This document shows, one piece after another, positions 45,401 through 54,132 of a stretch of DNA of 64,000 nucleotides. Numbering within the stretch: the stretch's first letter is position 1; each line of letters opens with the position of its first letter. Under the pieces are notes generated by a model. It was not told the DNA's origin, made no database searches, and worked only from the letters and a program-made list of their open reading frames with translations. The DNA lies in contig NZ_JAJQKI010000003.1 of NCBI RefSeq assembly GCF_023036475.1, forward strand, positions 124,001 through 188,000. The letters are read 5' to 3'. The position numbers and the translations under genes were made by a program. This stretch comes from Bacillus pinisoli (GTDB taxonomy: Bacteria > Bacillota > Bacilli > Bacillales > SA4).

Positions 45401-46443
45401 CCAGAGATGATGTTTTCTTTTAGCACATTCTTTAAACTACCTGCATTATTACTATCCTGAGTAATTTGCAGAACGCGCACTTCTACTTTTTCCCCATCAA
45501 ATCGAAAAACACCCGTTTCATAATCTTTTAAGTTTTTATGGACAGGATCAATAATTTCTAACTTCCAAATACGTATTCCGGAAAAACCCTTAGGTACTTT
45601 ATAAGTTAATGTGTATTCATTATCGTTTTTAGGTAAGGCACTCAAATTCTTTTCAACAATAAGATCGTGATTATCAAATCTACTGTTATAATCTGTATCT
45701 ATATATAATTGCGCTTTTAAACTACTTGTATTCTGTGAATCTACTGTGAATGTAAAGTTAATTTCTTCTCCTGCCACATACTTCTTATTACTTTCTCCGT
45801 TTTCATACGGAATAGGTGATGTGACTAAGTTTACTATAGGTCTTGTATTTACCAAGTTAGAGAAGATGCTGCTATTGTTATTGTAGACCTTTACGTTTGG
45901 ATACGTGCTGTTGTTTCGATAAGGTTCAAATGATTTCTTTAAGACACATGTTCCTTCAGCAGGCAATGTTGTACTTGAACATGACTGATTGAAGATGTTT
46001 GAATGTAGTATTACTGGCTGACCTTTTTTTATAAAGTCATTAATAATTTCGTTAGCTTTTAGACTAGTAATATCATTCATTTTGTTAGTAGTTTGATAAT
46101 GACTTCGCCTATCTTCTGTTCTAGTTATAAGAAGTGTATCTTGTCCCAATGGTGGGTCTATCGTCGGTACGTCAGAGGAATAACTACCATTGTGAATATA
46201 GATTCCATCATACTTTCCATCAAGCTCTTCTCTTGATGCTACAAATGCCTTCATTCTAATAACAGTTGGCTCTATGTAATCTGGAAAATCTGGTAAACTT
46301 GATTGATCATTCTCTTGGTCAATAATAACTAGGAGTTGAAATTCATCTGATTCGTCTGCAAACACTAATGGTTGATAAAACATGCTTTGAGAAACTAAAA
46401 TAACGATCGTTAAAAAGAGAGAAATTAAGGACTTTCGTTTCAA
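42484..46443 (-). CDS. Large secreted protein with DUF5057-like N-terminus and BIG2 (Ig-like) repeats
   Basis: A 1319-aa protein. The start is TTG 46443, 8 nt after GGAGGT. A signal peptide (~1-30, LKRKSLISLFLTIVILVSQSMFYQPLVFA) precedes a long region resembling DUF5057 proteins (~35-600; IIDQENDQSS, IYIHNGSYSSD). The C-terminal ~350 residues contain four bacterial Ig-like group 2 units (e.g. AAQGVIWSSSAPDIVSVDQNGSIKALKPGQATITV). No LPXTG or SLH anchor is visible. It may be a surface adhesin; the pilus and ankyrin genes next door are the only hints. DUF assignment is from memory. Confidence 0.75.
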   Translation of the reverse strand: MKRKSLISLFLTIVILVSQSMFYQPLVFADESDEFQLLVIIDQENDQSSLPDFPDYIEPTVIRMKAFVASREELDGKYDGIYIHNGSYSSDVPTIDPPLGQDTLLITRTEDRRSHYQTTNKMNDITSLKANEIINDFIKKGQPVILHSNIFNQSCSSTTLPAEGTCVLKKSFEPYRNNSTYPNVKVYNNNSSIFSNLVNTRPIVNLVTSPIPYENGESNKKYVAGEEINFTFTVDSQNTSSLKAQLYIDTDYNSRFDNHDLIVEKNLSALPKNDNEYTLTYKVPKGFSGIRIWKLEIIDPVHKNLKDYETGVFRFDGEKVEVRVLQITQDSNNAGSLKNVLKENIISGKNGNVIETDFMKITIDVTDLYKFNTGGYRNINGAYNMLIFGFQDEYGKVDISSEAANEVKKFIETKQSVFFTHDTLRRDRRNGGNTLLDSNNWFRVFMDISGQTVPVNNNSKSRNDTPTEKPAAFYLETNLGRGGSGVYSVTKANQVNNGLRTEFPYDIGDISIVSTHAQYFALNLNDKDVMTWYNLDHSGLDKEDSWNLYYAYSIGSLTYSGAGHTNSSFSAEEQKLFVNLMYQSFLGSNHAPAITLYTPLENGAAVKPTKNLDVVYKLEDLDLNDFNLQTRVYVKGQQDPNKIPFEQAYTGAVINKTIDKSLLKGDSITIVIEATDESGARVVKEVVVKIDRSTPTVSADRVFAQNNGTYLKTATSSQAVINYSVQSQNFSMEGFVGEVLYPFALDSFNKPVGSTITLPDEPFGGWNKAILDLDERAIDLEVLNGYRGPEFKKDQKVKFEQGYHTGDWHKNLDKLIGKELIIPVINTLTDKIIKFAKVKVTETIKNGSNTRARATVIGYQDAYYSSPRLSNVTIKEVFPEGIEVVNIPNGFTKTIQNKQTVVTGNINPFTFDLEGRPTGVTTQTFSITVKPTKDQVYLLNNSNVTFTNPSGESTSSAFDTLTLESYTAVESVTILDGDQSLRATDPAKLLTVEVKPTNAAQGVIWSSSAPDIVSVDQNGSIKALKPGQATITVKSVEYDPILRPNLLDSIQVSVDIPVESISIQPGELKLKQGDTESIQAIINPSNATNQNVRWSVQDTNIVSINPSGKTANLTGKELGETTITVTSDDGNKQAQIKVTVVPNIVISPDVMRLQVDETKSFSVNLSDKSLVTWSIVDSSKATIDSKTGAVKGLKVGETKVRATYTKDSSVYDEVTLIVEANLESIRLPQNVNILVGETVTLVPEVNPGRPSDYELIWSSGNTNIATISNNSGVLTGVSLGKTIVTVREKITGKTAQTQVTVVEEYTEEHPPLDDRSVRW

Positions 46444-46573
46444 AACAGACACCTCCAGTTAGTATATCGACCAATAATTCTATCGTTACACTTATTCTCT
46501 CTATTATATCAATTATTCGATAGAATCAATATGCTTTTAGAAGTATTTCTTTGTAAAATCTAGTAAATATAAA

Positions 46574-46765
46574 GGCTCTTTTCTAAAACTTTGTTGTTTT
46601 TCATGCTAATTTTTCTAAAACCCACCCTATTTTGTACTCAAAACCAAAGTGATAATTGTTAGAAAAGAGCAACTCTCTCTTTTTAAATCACTGGACGTTG
46701 TACTACCGAGTAAAAATCCGGCAATTGGGATTTTTACGAAAGCAACAATCTTTACGAAAACAGCC
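46574..46765 (+). repeat. 192-bp MITE-like repeat, intact copy
   Basis: Ends GGCTCTTTTCTAAAACTTTG and the imperfect inverse of CAACAATCTTTACGAAAAC...GCC give ~23-bp inverted ends (18/23). Flanks AATATAAA and AATATTAA are a 7/8 duplication. It has two internal palindromes (left end versus 46659-46671; GTAAAAATCC / GGATTTTTAC at 46710-46737) and no ORF. Confidence 0.85.
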
Positions 46766-46771
46766 AATATT

Positions 46772-46805
46772 AAAAAAGACAGAGATCCTAATTAGGTCTC
46801 TGTCT
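46772..46805 (-). terminator. Terminator of the GGDEF gene
   Basis: Stem AGACAGAGACCTAA / TTAGGATCTCTGTCT with one mismatch, followed by TTTTTTAATA on the minus strand. Confidence 0.9.
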
Positions 46806-48527
46806 CTATTTTACATACTGCGCAACTTTATTACGACCCTTCTGCTTCGCACCCGTATACATTGCACGGTCAGCGTGGCGAATGAGTGTCATTGGGTCTT
46901 CTGCATCATCTGGTGCTGTTGCAACTCCTATACTAGCTGTAATCGTTACTTCTACTCTTTTAGGCATATCAGCCAAGTGGTGGTTAATGACAAATGGAGC
47001 GTTGGATATACCTTGACGTATTGATTCTGCTAGACGGTAGCTTGATTCACGATCAAAATTTGGAAGAAGTATGGCAAATTCCTCTCCTCCATATCTAGCA
47101 AGAACTCCTTCTGAACCAAGAATCTTCTCTAGTCTTCTTGCTAATTCGTAGAGTACCTCATTACCAGCTTGATGACCATAGGTGTCATTAATCGATTTAA
47201 AATGATCAATATCTAACAAGATTAGTGAAAGTTCTAGCTTCACTCTTGTTGTCATCAACTTCGTAAACTCTTCTTCGAGCGTATTTTCAAAATATCGATA
47301 ATTATATAACTTAGTAAGGGCACAGCGCTCGCTAGTTTTTCTAGTTTCTTCATAATGCCTTGCATTTTCAATCGCAACTGCGAAATAGTTTGCTAATATA
47401 TCAACGATCATTAGATGAAAGCTTTCGTAAGCTCGTTTCTTCTTGGAAAGTAGGATCATAATTCCTACCGTACGCTGATTTCGTTTAATGGGAACCCCGA
47501 TTAAACTTTCTACGCCCTTTGGCACATCTGGATGAGCCATATGAATCCACTCTTGACTCGTTTTAAAAAGGACTGGTTTATTTTTTAAATACACATATCC
47601 ACTAATACCTTTTTCTGTATCAAATGTGTATTTGTTTCCGTCTTTTTCTTCGCCTAGCTCGGAATAACGAAGCACTTCAAACTTTTGATCTTTTCTTACG
47701 TCAACAATATACGCATAATCCACGTTTAACGTTTTAGTTAACTTGTCCAGAAACAGAGATAATACCTCATTCACTTGCAGCCTTTCTGTCAGTTGATGAC
47801 CTATTTCACTGACCTTCTGCAGGTAAGAATTCACCTGTTGGCTAGAATGATAAAGCTTAAGAATGAGTGCAATACTTAAAAACGGTATACCAAGATAGAA
47901 TGTACTAACTAGTCCAATTTCAACGTAAAGTAAATATAATACAATCCCAACAGGATAGATCAACAAGCTTGTCATCGCTTCCCATAAGAGATCTTTTGTG
48001 AAAAATCTTTCATTAGAACGATGAAGTATTTTTCTAATTAAATAGATAATTACATTATTTGACAGGAATGTCGCGATAATATAACCTAAAATGGGAACAA
48101 AACTTTCAAACGACTGAAGTTCAATAATCCCATTTTCTCCACCCAAAGAATAATAAACAAGAGCCCCTATGATTGATACCAACATAAACATCAATGAATT
48201 TAATGGAATTCTATATAAATTATTTCTAGTTATATGAACTTTTAGAAGTAAAACTAGAATAGCAATTTGCACTAAAACTAGTTCCACAAATAACCCAAAT
48301 ACAAGGAATACAGCTAACGATACTCCATGTGTAAAGAAAATAGGTGTATCGTTTACTATAATTGGTAAAGTTGCCACAATACACATTAATACTAATAATA
48401 CAAATATATCTATTTCATATCCGGCTATGACAGGGGGATATTGATAGTAGATGTACCAGCTTACAACAGGAAATAGTAGTAACCACGTCATCCAAATAAC
48501 TAGTCTAGCTTGTCTCGTTACTTCCAT
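46806..48527 (-). CDS. Membrane GAF-GGDEF diguanylate cyclase
   Basis: A 573-aa protein starting at ATG 48527. N-terminal ~210 residues have about six hydrophobic segments (a 5TM/MASE-like sensor). A GAF domain spans ~235-390 (VNEVLSLFLDKLTKTLNVDYAYIVD ... GVPIKRNQRTVGIMILLSKKKRAYES). The GGDEF domain (~400-570) has an intact active site as GGEEF (ARYGGEEFAILLPN) with the DIDHFKSINDTYGH metal site, so c-di-GMP synthesis is expected. No EAL domain. It lies next to the pilus block, whose PilB has an MshEN-type domain, but the direct link is not proven. Confidence 0.9.
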   Translation of the reverse strand: MEVTRQARLVIWMTWLLLFPVVSWYIYYQYPPVIAGYEIDIFVLLVLMCIVATLPIIVNDTPIFFTHGVSLAVFLVFGLFVELVLVQIAILVLLLKVHITRNNLYRIPLNSLMFMLVSIIGALVYYSLGGENGIIELQSFESFVPILGYIIATFLSNNVIIYLIRKILHRSNERFFTKDLLWEAMTSLLIYPVGIVLYLLYVEIGLVSTFYLGIPFLSIALILKLYHSSQQVNSYLQKVSEIGHQLTERLQVNEVLSLFLDKLTKTLNVDYAYIVDVRKDQKFEVLRYSELGEEKDGNKYTFDTEKGISGYVYLKNKPVLFKTSQEWIHMAHPDVPKGVESLIGVPIKRNQRTVGIMILLSKKKRAYESFHLMIVDILANYFAVAIENARHYEETRKTSERCALTKLYNYRYFENTLEEEFTKLMTTRVKLELSLILLDIDHFKSINDTYGHQAGNEVLYELARRLEKILGSEGVLARYGGEEFAILLPNFDRESSYRLAESIRQGISNAPFVINHHLADMPKRVEVTITASIGVATAPDDAEDPMTLIRHADRAMYTGAKQKGRNKVAQYVK

Positions 48528-48612
48528 AGTCCCCCTTCTTCCTACATCGATTGTAAAATTATACTTTATTTTATCAAATATTCAGATACCTGTCATAAAA
48601 ACTTTACGAATT

Positions 48613-49908
48613 TTATACATTTTCTTTCACATATTGTCTTACTTGAGAGATGAAATAAAGAGAACCCGTAATTAATATGACATGACCTTCCTTTGTTTTC
48701 GCAAGGTCTATAGCTTGTTTAAAATCCTCCACAGCACTTGCATGTTCAGCTGGATATATTGCCAGTAACTTTTCAGCTGATGAAGCACGTGGAAAGTCAA
48801 ACGACGTATAAGTGATGTTTGCTGCGATTTCACTCAATTGCTTTATCATCTCATCTAGTTTTTTGTCCTCTAGTGCACTAAAAATAACAGTAATAGGCTG
48901 ATTTGATAGATGAGCTTTTACTGTTTTCACTAGCTCTTTGATTCCCTCAGGGTTATGAGCTCCATCAACAATAATCGTTGGATCTTCCGCAATCGTTTCG
49001 AACCTTCCAATCCAACGCATTTTCTCTAGTCCACTTCGAATGTGCTGCTCGTCAACTAAAACTGATAGATACGTGTTTAAGTACTCTACTGTTTTTACAG
49101 CAAGAGAGGCATTTAACACCTGATGAGAGCCTTTCATCGTGATAAATAATTCCTTATAATGGTTTCGCTCTGATTGATAAGTAAAGAACTCGCCTTGTGG
49201 CGTGGAAAGGTGTTTTGACACAAAGAAGTCTCGCTCAGCTAGATAAAGCTTTGCTTTATGATCCTTTGCTATTCCTTCAATAACAGTAATTGCTTGCGGT
49301 TGATGGACTCCTGATATGACCGGTACACCTGATTTAATGATTCCTGCCTTCTCGAAAGTAATCTGTTCGATTGTGTCACCTAGAATAGCAGTGTGATCCA
49401 TTCCAATCGTCGTAATCACCGTAACAATCGGTTTAATAATATTAGTTGAATCAAACCTGCCACCCAGCCCTACTTCATATATAACAAAATCAGCAGGACG
49501 AATCTTTCCGAAATAGTAAAATGACATGGCTGTAATGACCTCAAATTCAGTCGGAGAGCCCAGTTCAGTACTTTCAAGCTCCTCTACTAGAGGTTTAATT
49601 TTATTTGCCAGTGTAATCATCTCTTCATTTGAAATAGGTACACCATTCATACTGATTCTTTCGTTAAATACTTCAATATAAGGTGAGGTGAACGTCCCCA
49701 CTAAGTATCCGGCTTCTTGTAAAATGGAACGAATGTAGCTAACCGTTGAACCTTTACCATTGGTACCTGCCACGTGAATTCCTCGAATCGTACGTTCAGG
49801 ATGGCCAAGACGTTCCATCATCCATTCCATTCTTTTTAACCCTGGTTTAATCCCAAATTTTAAACGTGAATGTATCCAATCCAATGTGTCTTCATAGGAA
49901 GTAAACAT
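48613..49908 (-). CDS. folC: Folylpolyglutamate synthase / dihydrofolate synthase
   Basis: A 431-aa Mur-ligase-type enzyme that adds glutamate to folates. P-loop HVAGTNGKGSTVSYIRSIL (~46-64), TSPYIEVFNERI (~75-86) and the central DHTAILGDTIEQITFEKAGIIK (~172-193) are intact. The start is ATG 49908 (MFTSYEDTLDWIHSRLKFG), 8 nt after GGAGG; the ORF has in-frame ATGs 9 to 15 nt upstream that overlap it. Follows valS by 62 nt, the conserved valS-folC order. Confidence 0.96.
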   Translation of the reverse strand: MFTSYEDTLDWIHSRLKFGIKPGLKRMEWMMERLGHPERTIRGIHVAGTNGKGSTVSYIRSILQEAGYLVGTFTSPYIEVFNERISMNGVPISNEEMITLANKIKPLVEELESTELGSPTEFEVITAMSFYYFGKIRPADFVIYEVGLGGRFDSTNIIKPIVTVITTIGMDHTAILGDTIEQITFEKAGIIKSGVPVISGVHQPQAITVIEGIAKDHKAKLYLAERDFFVSKHLSTPQGEFFTYQSERNHYKELFITMKGSHQVLNASLAVKTVEYLNTYLSVLVDEQHIRSGLEKMRWIGRFETIAEDPTIIVDGAHNPEGIKELVKTVKAHLSNQPITVIFSALEDKKLDEMIKQLSEIAANITYTSFDFPRASSAEKLLAIYPAEHASAVEDFKQAIDLAKTKEGHVILITGSLYFISQVRQYVKENV

Positions 49909-49939
49909 GTCCATTGCCTCCATCTCTGTAACCTATAGA

Positions 49940-49966
49940 AAGTGGAGGCGAAATTCGCCCCCACCT
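49940..49966. other. Intercistronic hairpin between valS and folC
   Basis: Stem AAGTGGAGGCG / CGCCCCCACCTT (one mismatch), with TTTCT following on the minus strand; perhaps a partial terminator or mRNA stabiliser. Confidence 0.5.
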
Positions 49967-49970
49967 TAGA

Positions 49971-52613
49971 TTAAAGTTGCTTCAGTTCTTCTATACGTAA
50001 TCGAACCGTATCGCGTTTATCCGTATAATCTTTTTCCTTTTGTCGCTCTTCTTCAATTACTTTTTCAGGTGCTTTTTTAACGAATCCTTCATTACTTAAT
50101 TTCTTTTGAACGCGCTCTACTTCTTTTTCAAGCTTGTCGAGTTCTTTTTCTAGTCGCTTAACTTCTTCCTCAATATTGATTAAACCTTCTAATGGTAGTG
50201 ACAGCTCAGCCCCTGTTACAATGGCTGTCATCGCTTTTTCAGAAGTATGAATCGTCGTTCCAACTTCAAGCTCACTAGGGTTACAGAACTTTTCTATATA
50301 AGAGCGATTTTTTTCTAGAGTTGCACTTATTTGCTCATCCTTCGCCTTAATTTGGAGCTTAATTTGCTTACTCATTGGAGTATTCACTTCAGCTCTTATA
50401 TTACGAACAGCGCGAATAATATCAACGAGTAACTTCATTTCATTTGCAGCCTGATCATCTGTAAGCTCTGGGCGAACCGTTGGCCAATCGGAAACTGTAA
50501 TAGATTCTCCTTGATGAGGTAGAGCCTGCCAAATTTCTTCTGTAATAAAAGGCATAAATGGATGAAGTAATCTCATTGTATTGTCTAGTACATACGCTAA
50601 TATAGAGCGTGTCGTAAGTTTAGCTGCTTCATTCTCACCGTATAGAGGAAGCTTTGCCATTTCAATGTACCAGTCACAGAAATCATCCCAAATGAAGTTA
50701 TAAAGAATTCGACCAACTTCTCCAAACTCGTATCGATCCGCAAGTTTTGTTACTTCGCGAATGGTCTCATTTAAACGGGTTAAAATCCATTTATCCGCTA
50801 CTGATTTTTCACCAGATAGGTCGATCTCTTCGTATGTTAATCCATCCATATTCATTAACGCGAATCTAGAAGCATTCCAAATCTTATTGGCAAAGTTCCA
50901 TGTTGCTTCTACCTTTTCCATACTGAATCGTAAATCTTGACCTGGTGAACTGCCCGTTGATAGGAAGTAACGAAGTGAATCTGCTCCGTATTCATCAATA
51001 ACATCCATCGGATCCACACCGTTACCAAGTGATTTACTCATCTTTCTGCCGTCTGCTGCTCGAACTAATCCGTGAATTAATACATCATTAAACGGACGCT
51101 TACCAGTAAATTCTAAGCCTTGGAATATCATTCTAGACACCCAGAAGAAGATGATATCATATCCTGTTACTAACACGTTTGTAGGATAATAACGCTTGTA
51201 GTCTTCTGCCTCTTCATTTGGCCAACCCATTGTTGAAAACGGCCATAAGGCTGAACTGAACCATGTATCAAGAACATCATTGTCTTGTTCCCAATTTTCA
51301 GCGTCCTTTGGTTCTTCACGTCCAACGTAAACCTCACCTGTTTCTTTATGATACCAAGCTGGGATTCTATGGCCCCACCAAAGCTGACGAGAAATACACC
51401 AGTCGCGAATGTTTTCCATCCAACGTAGGTACGTATTTTCAAAACGATCTGGCACAAAGTTTACTTTTTCATCTGAAGATTGTAATTCAACTGCTTTATT
51501 AGCAAGCGGCTGCATATCAACAAACCACTGTGTAGATAAATATGGTTCTACGACTGCGTCGCTACGCTCACTATGTCCAACTGAATGAGTATGCTCCTCA
51601 ATTTTGAAGAGGATTCCATCTTCTTGAAGGTCCTTAACGATTTGCTTTCTACATACAAAGCGATCTAAGCCTTGATACTTACCAGCATTCCCGTTCATAG
51701 TACCATCTTCGTTCATCACAAGAATTCTCTCTAAATGATGACGGTTTCCAATTTCAAAATCGTTTGGATCATGTGCAGGTGTAATCTTTACAGCACCAGA
51801 TCCAAATTCCATATCTACATAATCATCACCAACGATTGGAATCTCACGGCCAACGATTGGTAATGTAACTGTCTTTCCGATTAAGTGCTTATAACGCTCA
51901 TCCTCAGGATGAACCGCTACGGCTGTATCACCTAGCATTGTTTCTGGTCTTGTTGTCGCTACTTCAATAGACCCAGATCCATCTGTTAAAGGATAAGACA
52001 TATGATAGAAAGCACCCTGAACATCTTTATAAATTACCTCAATATCGGATAAAGCGGTCTTTGTAGCAGGGTCCCAGTTAATGATTCGCTCACCACGGTA
52101 GATAAGTCCTTTTTCATATAATGAAACGAATACTTCGCGAACTGCCTTAGAAAGTCCTTCATCCATTGTGAAGCGCTCACGAGAATAATCAAGGCCAAGT
52201 CCAAGCTTTGACCATTGCTCACGAATATGGCCAGCATACTCCTCTTTCCACTTCCATGTTTCCTCTAGGAATTTCTCACGCCCTAAATCATAGCGTGACT
52301 TCCCTTCCTCACGAAGCTTTGCCTCTACCTTAGCTTGAGTAGCAATTCCGGCATGGTCCATTCCAGGAAGCCATAACACATCATATCCCTGCATTCTCTT
52401 CATTCTCGTGATAATGTCTTGTAGCGTTGTATCCCAAGCATGACCTAAATGAAGGCGACCTGTAACGTTCGGTGGTGGTATGACAATCGTATATGGTTCC
52501 TTCCCTTCCTCCGGCTTTGCCTCAAAAAACTTTCCATTTAACCAATAGTCATACCTTCCGGCTTCAATCGACTTTGGATCATACTTTGTTGATAATTGCC
52601 CATTTGCTTCCAT
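49971..52613 (-). CDS. valS: Valyl-tRNA synthetase
   Basis: An 880-aa class Ia synthetase charging tRNA-Val. HIGH motif [15 protein letters not shown] (~48-62) and KMSKS ([11 protein letters not shown], ~525). The editing CP1 domain is at ~195-350 ([26 protein letters not shown]). The C-terminal coiled coil is at ~810-880. The start is ATG 52613 ([14 protein letters not shown]), 7-8 nt after AGGAGG; the ORF continues open through the repeat upstream. Regulated by an upstream T-box. Confidence 0.98.
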   Translation of the reverse strand: MEANGQLSTKYDPKSIEAGRYDYWLNGKFFEAKPEEGKEPYTIVIPPPNVTGRLHLGHAWDTTLQDIITRMKRMQGYDVLWLPGMDHAGIATQAKVEAKLREEGKSRYDLGREKFLEETWKWKEEYAGHIREQWSKLGLGLDYSRERFTMDEGLSKAVREVFVSLYEKGLIYRGERIINWDPATKTALSDIEVIYKDVQGAFYHMSYPLTDGSGSIEVATTRPETMLGDTAVAVHPEDERYKHLIGKTVTLPIVGREIPIVGDDYVDMEFGSGAVKITPAHDPNDFEIGNRHHLERILVMNEDGTMNGNAGKYQGLDRFVCRKQIVKDLQEDGILFKIEEHTHSVGHSERSDAVVEPYLSTQWFVDMQPLANKAVELQSSDEKVNFVPDRFENTYLRWMENIRDWCISRQLWWGHRIPAWYHKETGEVYVGREEPKDAENWEQDNDVLDTWFSSALWPFSTMGWPNEEAEDYKRYYPTNVLVTGYDIIFFWVSRMIFQGLEFTGKRPFNDVLIHGLVRAADGRKMSKSLGNGVDPMDVIDEYGADSLRYFLSTGSSPGQDLRFSMEKVEATWNFANKIWNASRFALMNMDGLTYEEIDLSGEKSVADKWILTRLNETIREVTKLADRYEFGEVGRILYNFIWDDFCDWYIEMAKLPLYGENEAAKLTTRSILAYVLDNTMRLLHPFMPFITEEIWQALPHQGESITVSDWPTVRPELTDDQAANEMKLLVDIIRAVRNIRAEVNTPMSKQIKLQIKAKDEQISATLEKNRSYIEKFCNPSELEVGTTIHTSEKAMTAIVTGAELSLPLEGLINIEEEVKRLEKELDKLEKEVERVQKKLSNEGFVKKAPEKVIEEERQKEKDYTDKRDTVRLRIEELKQL

Positions 52614-52628
52614 TCTAATTCCTCCTAT

Positions 52629-52683
52629 CGACAAAATTCGGGTGGTGCCTGTCACTTGTCGAATTCGACAAGTGACAGGCACC
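52629..52683. repeat. Dispersed palindromic repeat, copy 2 (40-bp perfect palindrome)
   Basis: Positions 52644-52683 are a perfect 20+20-bp palindrome; its left arm is part of the 27-bp sequence (52629-52655) found inverted at 5992-6018. It lies between the T-box terminator and the valS ribosome binding site, so the transcript would carry a 20-bp hairpin 8-15 nt before the AGGAGG. Confidence 0.9.
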
Positions 52684-52696
52684 TATTCCCCTAAAA

Positions 52697-53018
52697 AAAA
52701 TAAAAAGCTCCCTTCATCCAATAAAAGGACGAAAGGAGCTGAATTTTCGCGGTACCACCTTTTTTTGCAGAGCAATAAGCAAATGTTTGCTTTATTAGTC
52801 TGCACACTCAAACAGGTAACGGCTGTGAACCGGCTCTTCCTACTTTTGTTCAAAAGAGCTGCTTAAGGGCGACATTCCAGTCTCACTTACCTAAGAAACC
52901 TCACAGCAGTGGCCAAAATCTTTGTCCTCACTGGTTTCTCTCTCTGAAGGAGCTTAACTGTACTCTTCCCTATCTTTGCATGTAACGAATATAAACGTAG
53001 TTCAGTTTATTTAATATA
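52697..53018 (-). ncRNA. Valine T-box leader of valS
   Basis: On the minus strand: AGAGAGA stem I motif near 52937-52943, a specifier region reading GGAATGTCGCCC with GTC (Val) at 52873-52871 followed by a purine, the T-box AGGTGGTACCGCG at 52760-52748 with UGGU for the tRNA-Val NCCA end, and a terminator AGCTCC.../...GGAGCT (52740-52706) followed by TTTTTATTTTTTTT. All landmarks occur in order. When uncharged tRNA-Val binds, the antiterminator forms and valS is transcribed. Confidence 0.92.
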
Positions 53019-53024
53019 TAACAT

Positions 53025-53053
53025 AGTCTACGAAATTGCCACTAAATCGTCAA
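53025..53053 (-). promoter_or_regulatory. valS promoter
   Basis: TTGACG (53053-53048), 17-nt spacer, TAGACT (53030-53025) on the minus strand, ahead of the T-box. Confidence 0.7.
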
Positions 53054-53173
53054 TAAGTATTGCCATATTTTTTAACTCTTATTCTTTGGCTCTTTTTTAA
53101 ACCTTTGTTACTTTCACCCACTATATCTAATAGTTAAGCTCACTTTTACAAAAATGCTGTGTTAAAGTACAGT

Positions 53174-53373
53174 GTTGATTTTTAGTAGAGTTGATTGAAG
53201 TGGAAGGACGCGAGACTCCTGTGGGAGAGCGGGTCGCGGACAAAGGAAGTTCACTTTGTCCTTGTAGACCCCACAGGCACGGTTATCGCCGAGGAGTGGG
53301 ATTTTTCGCGATAGAGAAAATATCCTTCATTTACTGCCCACGGAAAGCGAGTGTTCTGGAACGAAAATCAACA
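53174..53373. repeat. Bacillaceae-type GC-rich stem-loop repeat (~200 bp)
   Basis: GTTGATTTTTAG... at the left and ...ACGAAAATCAAC at the right give inverted ends. The interior is GC-richer than the flanks and contains GCGAGACTCCTG..., GACCCCACAGG... and GGAAAGCGAG blocks that pair with each other. An internal hairpin GGACAAAG/CTTTGTCC is an extra insert. Similar elements are scattered in many Bacillaceae genomes (recalled); function unknown. An 85-aa ORF across it (53191-53448) is not thought coding. Confidence 0.75.
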
Positions 53374-53515
53374 ACAAGGTTTAACAGAGCCAACGAAAAA
53401 TGCCGTATTAATCGTTCAACAACACTCTATTCATTAATTGGAAAATGAGGAGGATAACTGCTCTAAAAGTTCTCACCATCCTCTGGGTACCAACATAAGC
53501 TTAATAGTAGATATA

Positions 53516-53560
53516 GGCTCTTTCTAAACTTGTTACGCAACAAACTATATGTAAAAAGCC
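53516..53560 (+). repeat. Minimal 45-bp derivative of the MITE-like family
   Basis: GGCTCTTTCTAAACTTGTTA... at one end, ...GTAAAAAGCC at the other, almost only the two ends. Flanks TAGATATA / TAATTATA are a 6/8 match. Confidence 0.6.
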
Positions 53561-53589
53561 TAATTATAAATGCGTTAGGAGGGTATATG

Positions 53590-53781
53590 ATGAGAAGACG
53601 TTATAATCCCTATTCTCTTCCCCCTTGGCTACGATATTGTCGATCGATAACGGTACAGTTTATTATTCCTATCACAATATTTCAAGGGATTCGTACGATA
53701 TTTTTACCGACAACCTTTGATGTCATGCTTTTAGCTATTTTCATCTTATTGGCAGTTAGTTTTCACTTGGAATGGCTTTAA
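53590..53781 (+). CDS. Small membrane protein (63 aa), conserved type
   Basis: A ~63-aa protein, ATG 53590 (ATG 53587 also possible), a few nt after AGGAGGG. It has a basic N-terminus (MRRRYNPYSLPPWLRYCRSI) and two hydrophobic helices (TVQFIIPITIFQGI; FDVMLLAIFILLAVSFHLEW). Proteins like this occur in other Bacillaceae near valS (from memory), function unknown. Its own terminator (55552-55582) now lies 1.8 kb downstream because the MITE/IS110 complex was inserted at its stop codon. Confidence 0.7.
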   Translation: MRRRYNPYSLPPWLRYCRSITVQFIIPITIFQGIRTIFLPTTFDVMLLAIFILLAVSFHLEWL

Positions 53782-54000
53782 TATAGGCTCTTTTCTAAAA
53801 CTTTGTTGCTTTTCAATCTTATATTTCAGCAATTTCACCATATTTAATACGAGTAAACTAACTTTTTAAGGTTAGAAAACATCTCATGATCTCTCGCTCT
53901 CAACCCGGGAATGAAAATAGGTTCTCTTTACCATAATGTAGATACTACAAACAGTGAGTATATAACGTGGCTCTTAATGGTGGTTTGACCCTGTTTAGAA

Positions 54001-54103
54001 AACTGTTGGAATGAATTTGGTGCACAACCCATTGTTAGCTCTCTCTTTTATGAGAGATGACTACGAACAGAAAAATGTTCAATTTCAAATTCGTTCCACT
54101 GTT
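54001..54103 (+). ncRNA. Candidate bridge-RNA-like structured region of IS110
   Basis: Left arm 54001-54019 (AACTGTTGGAATGAATTTG) pairs with 54086-54103 (CAAATTCGTTCCACTGTT) over about 17 bp with one mismatch, one bulge and one G-U pair. Inside is a hairpin CTCTC-TTTTAT-GAGAG. It lies in the non-coding left end before the transposase, where IS621-type IS110 elements encode their bridge RNA. Existence of an RNA is inferred. Confidence 0.45.
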
Positions 54104-54132
54104 TGTGGAATACTTTATGAAGGAAGAGTGGA

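Noticed and set aside
52614-52682. N-terminal extension of valS starting at 52682
   Set aside because: It would translate the 40-bp palindrome; ATG 52613 has a perfect AGGAGG and matches ValS N-termini.
53191-53448. 85-aa ORF across the structured repeat
   Set aside because: It crosses the inverted-repeat blocks, has no ribosome binding site and its composition follows the repeat's GC-rich structure.
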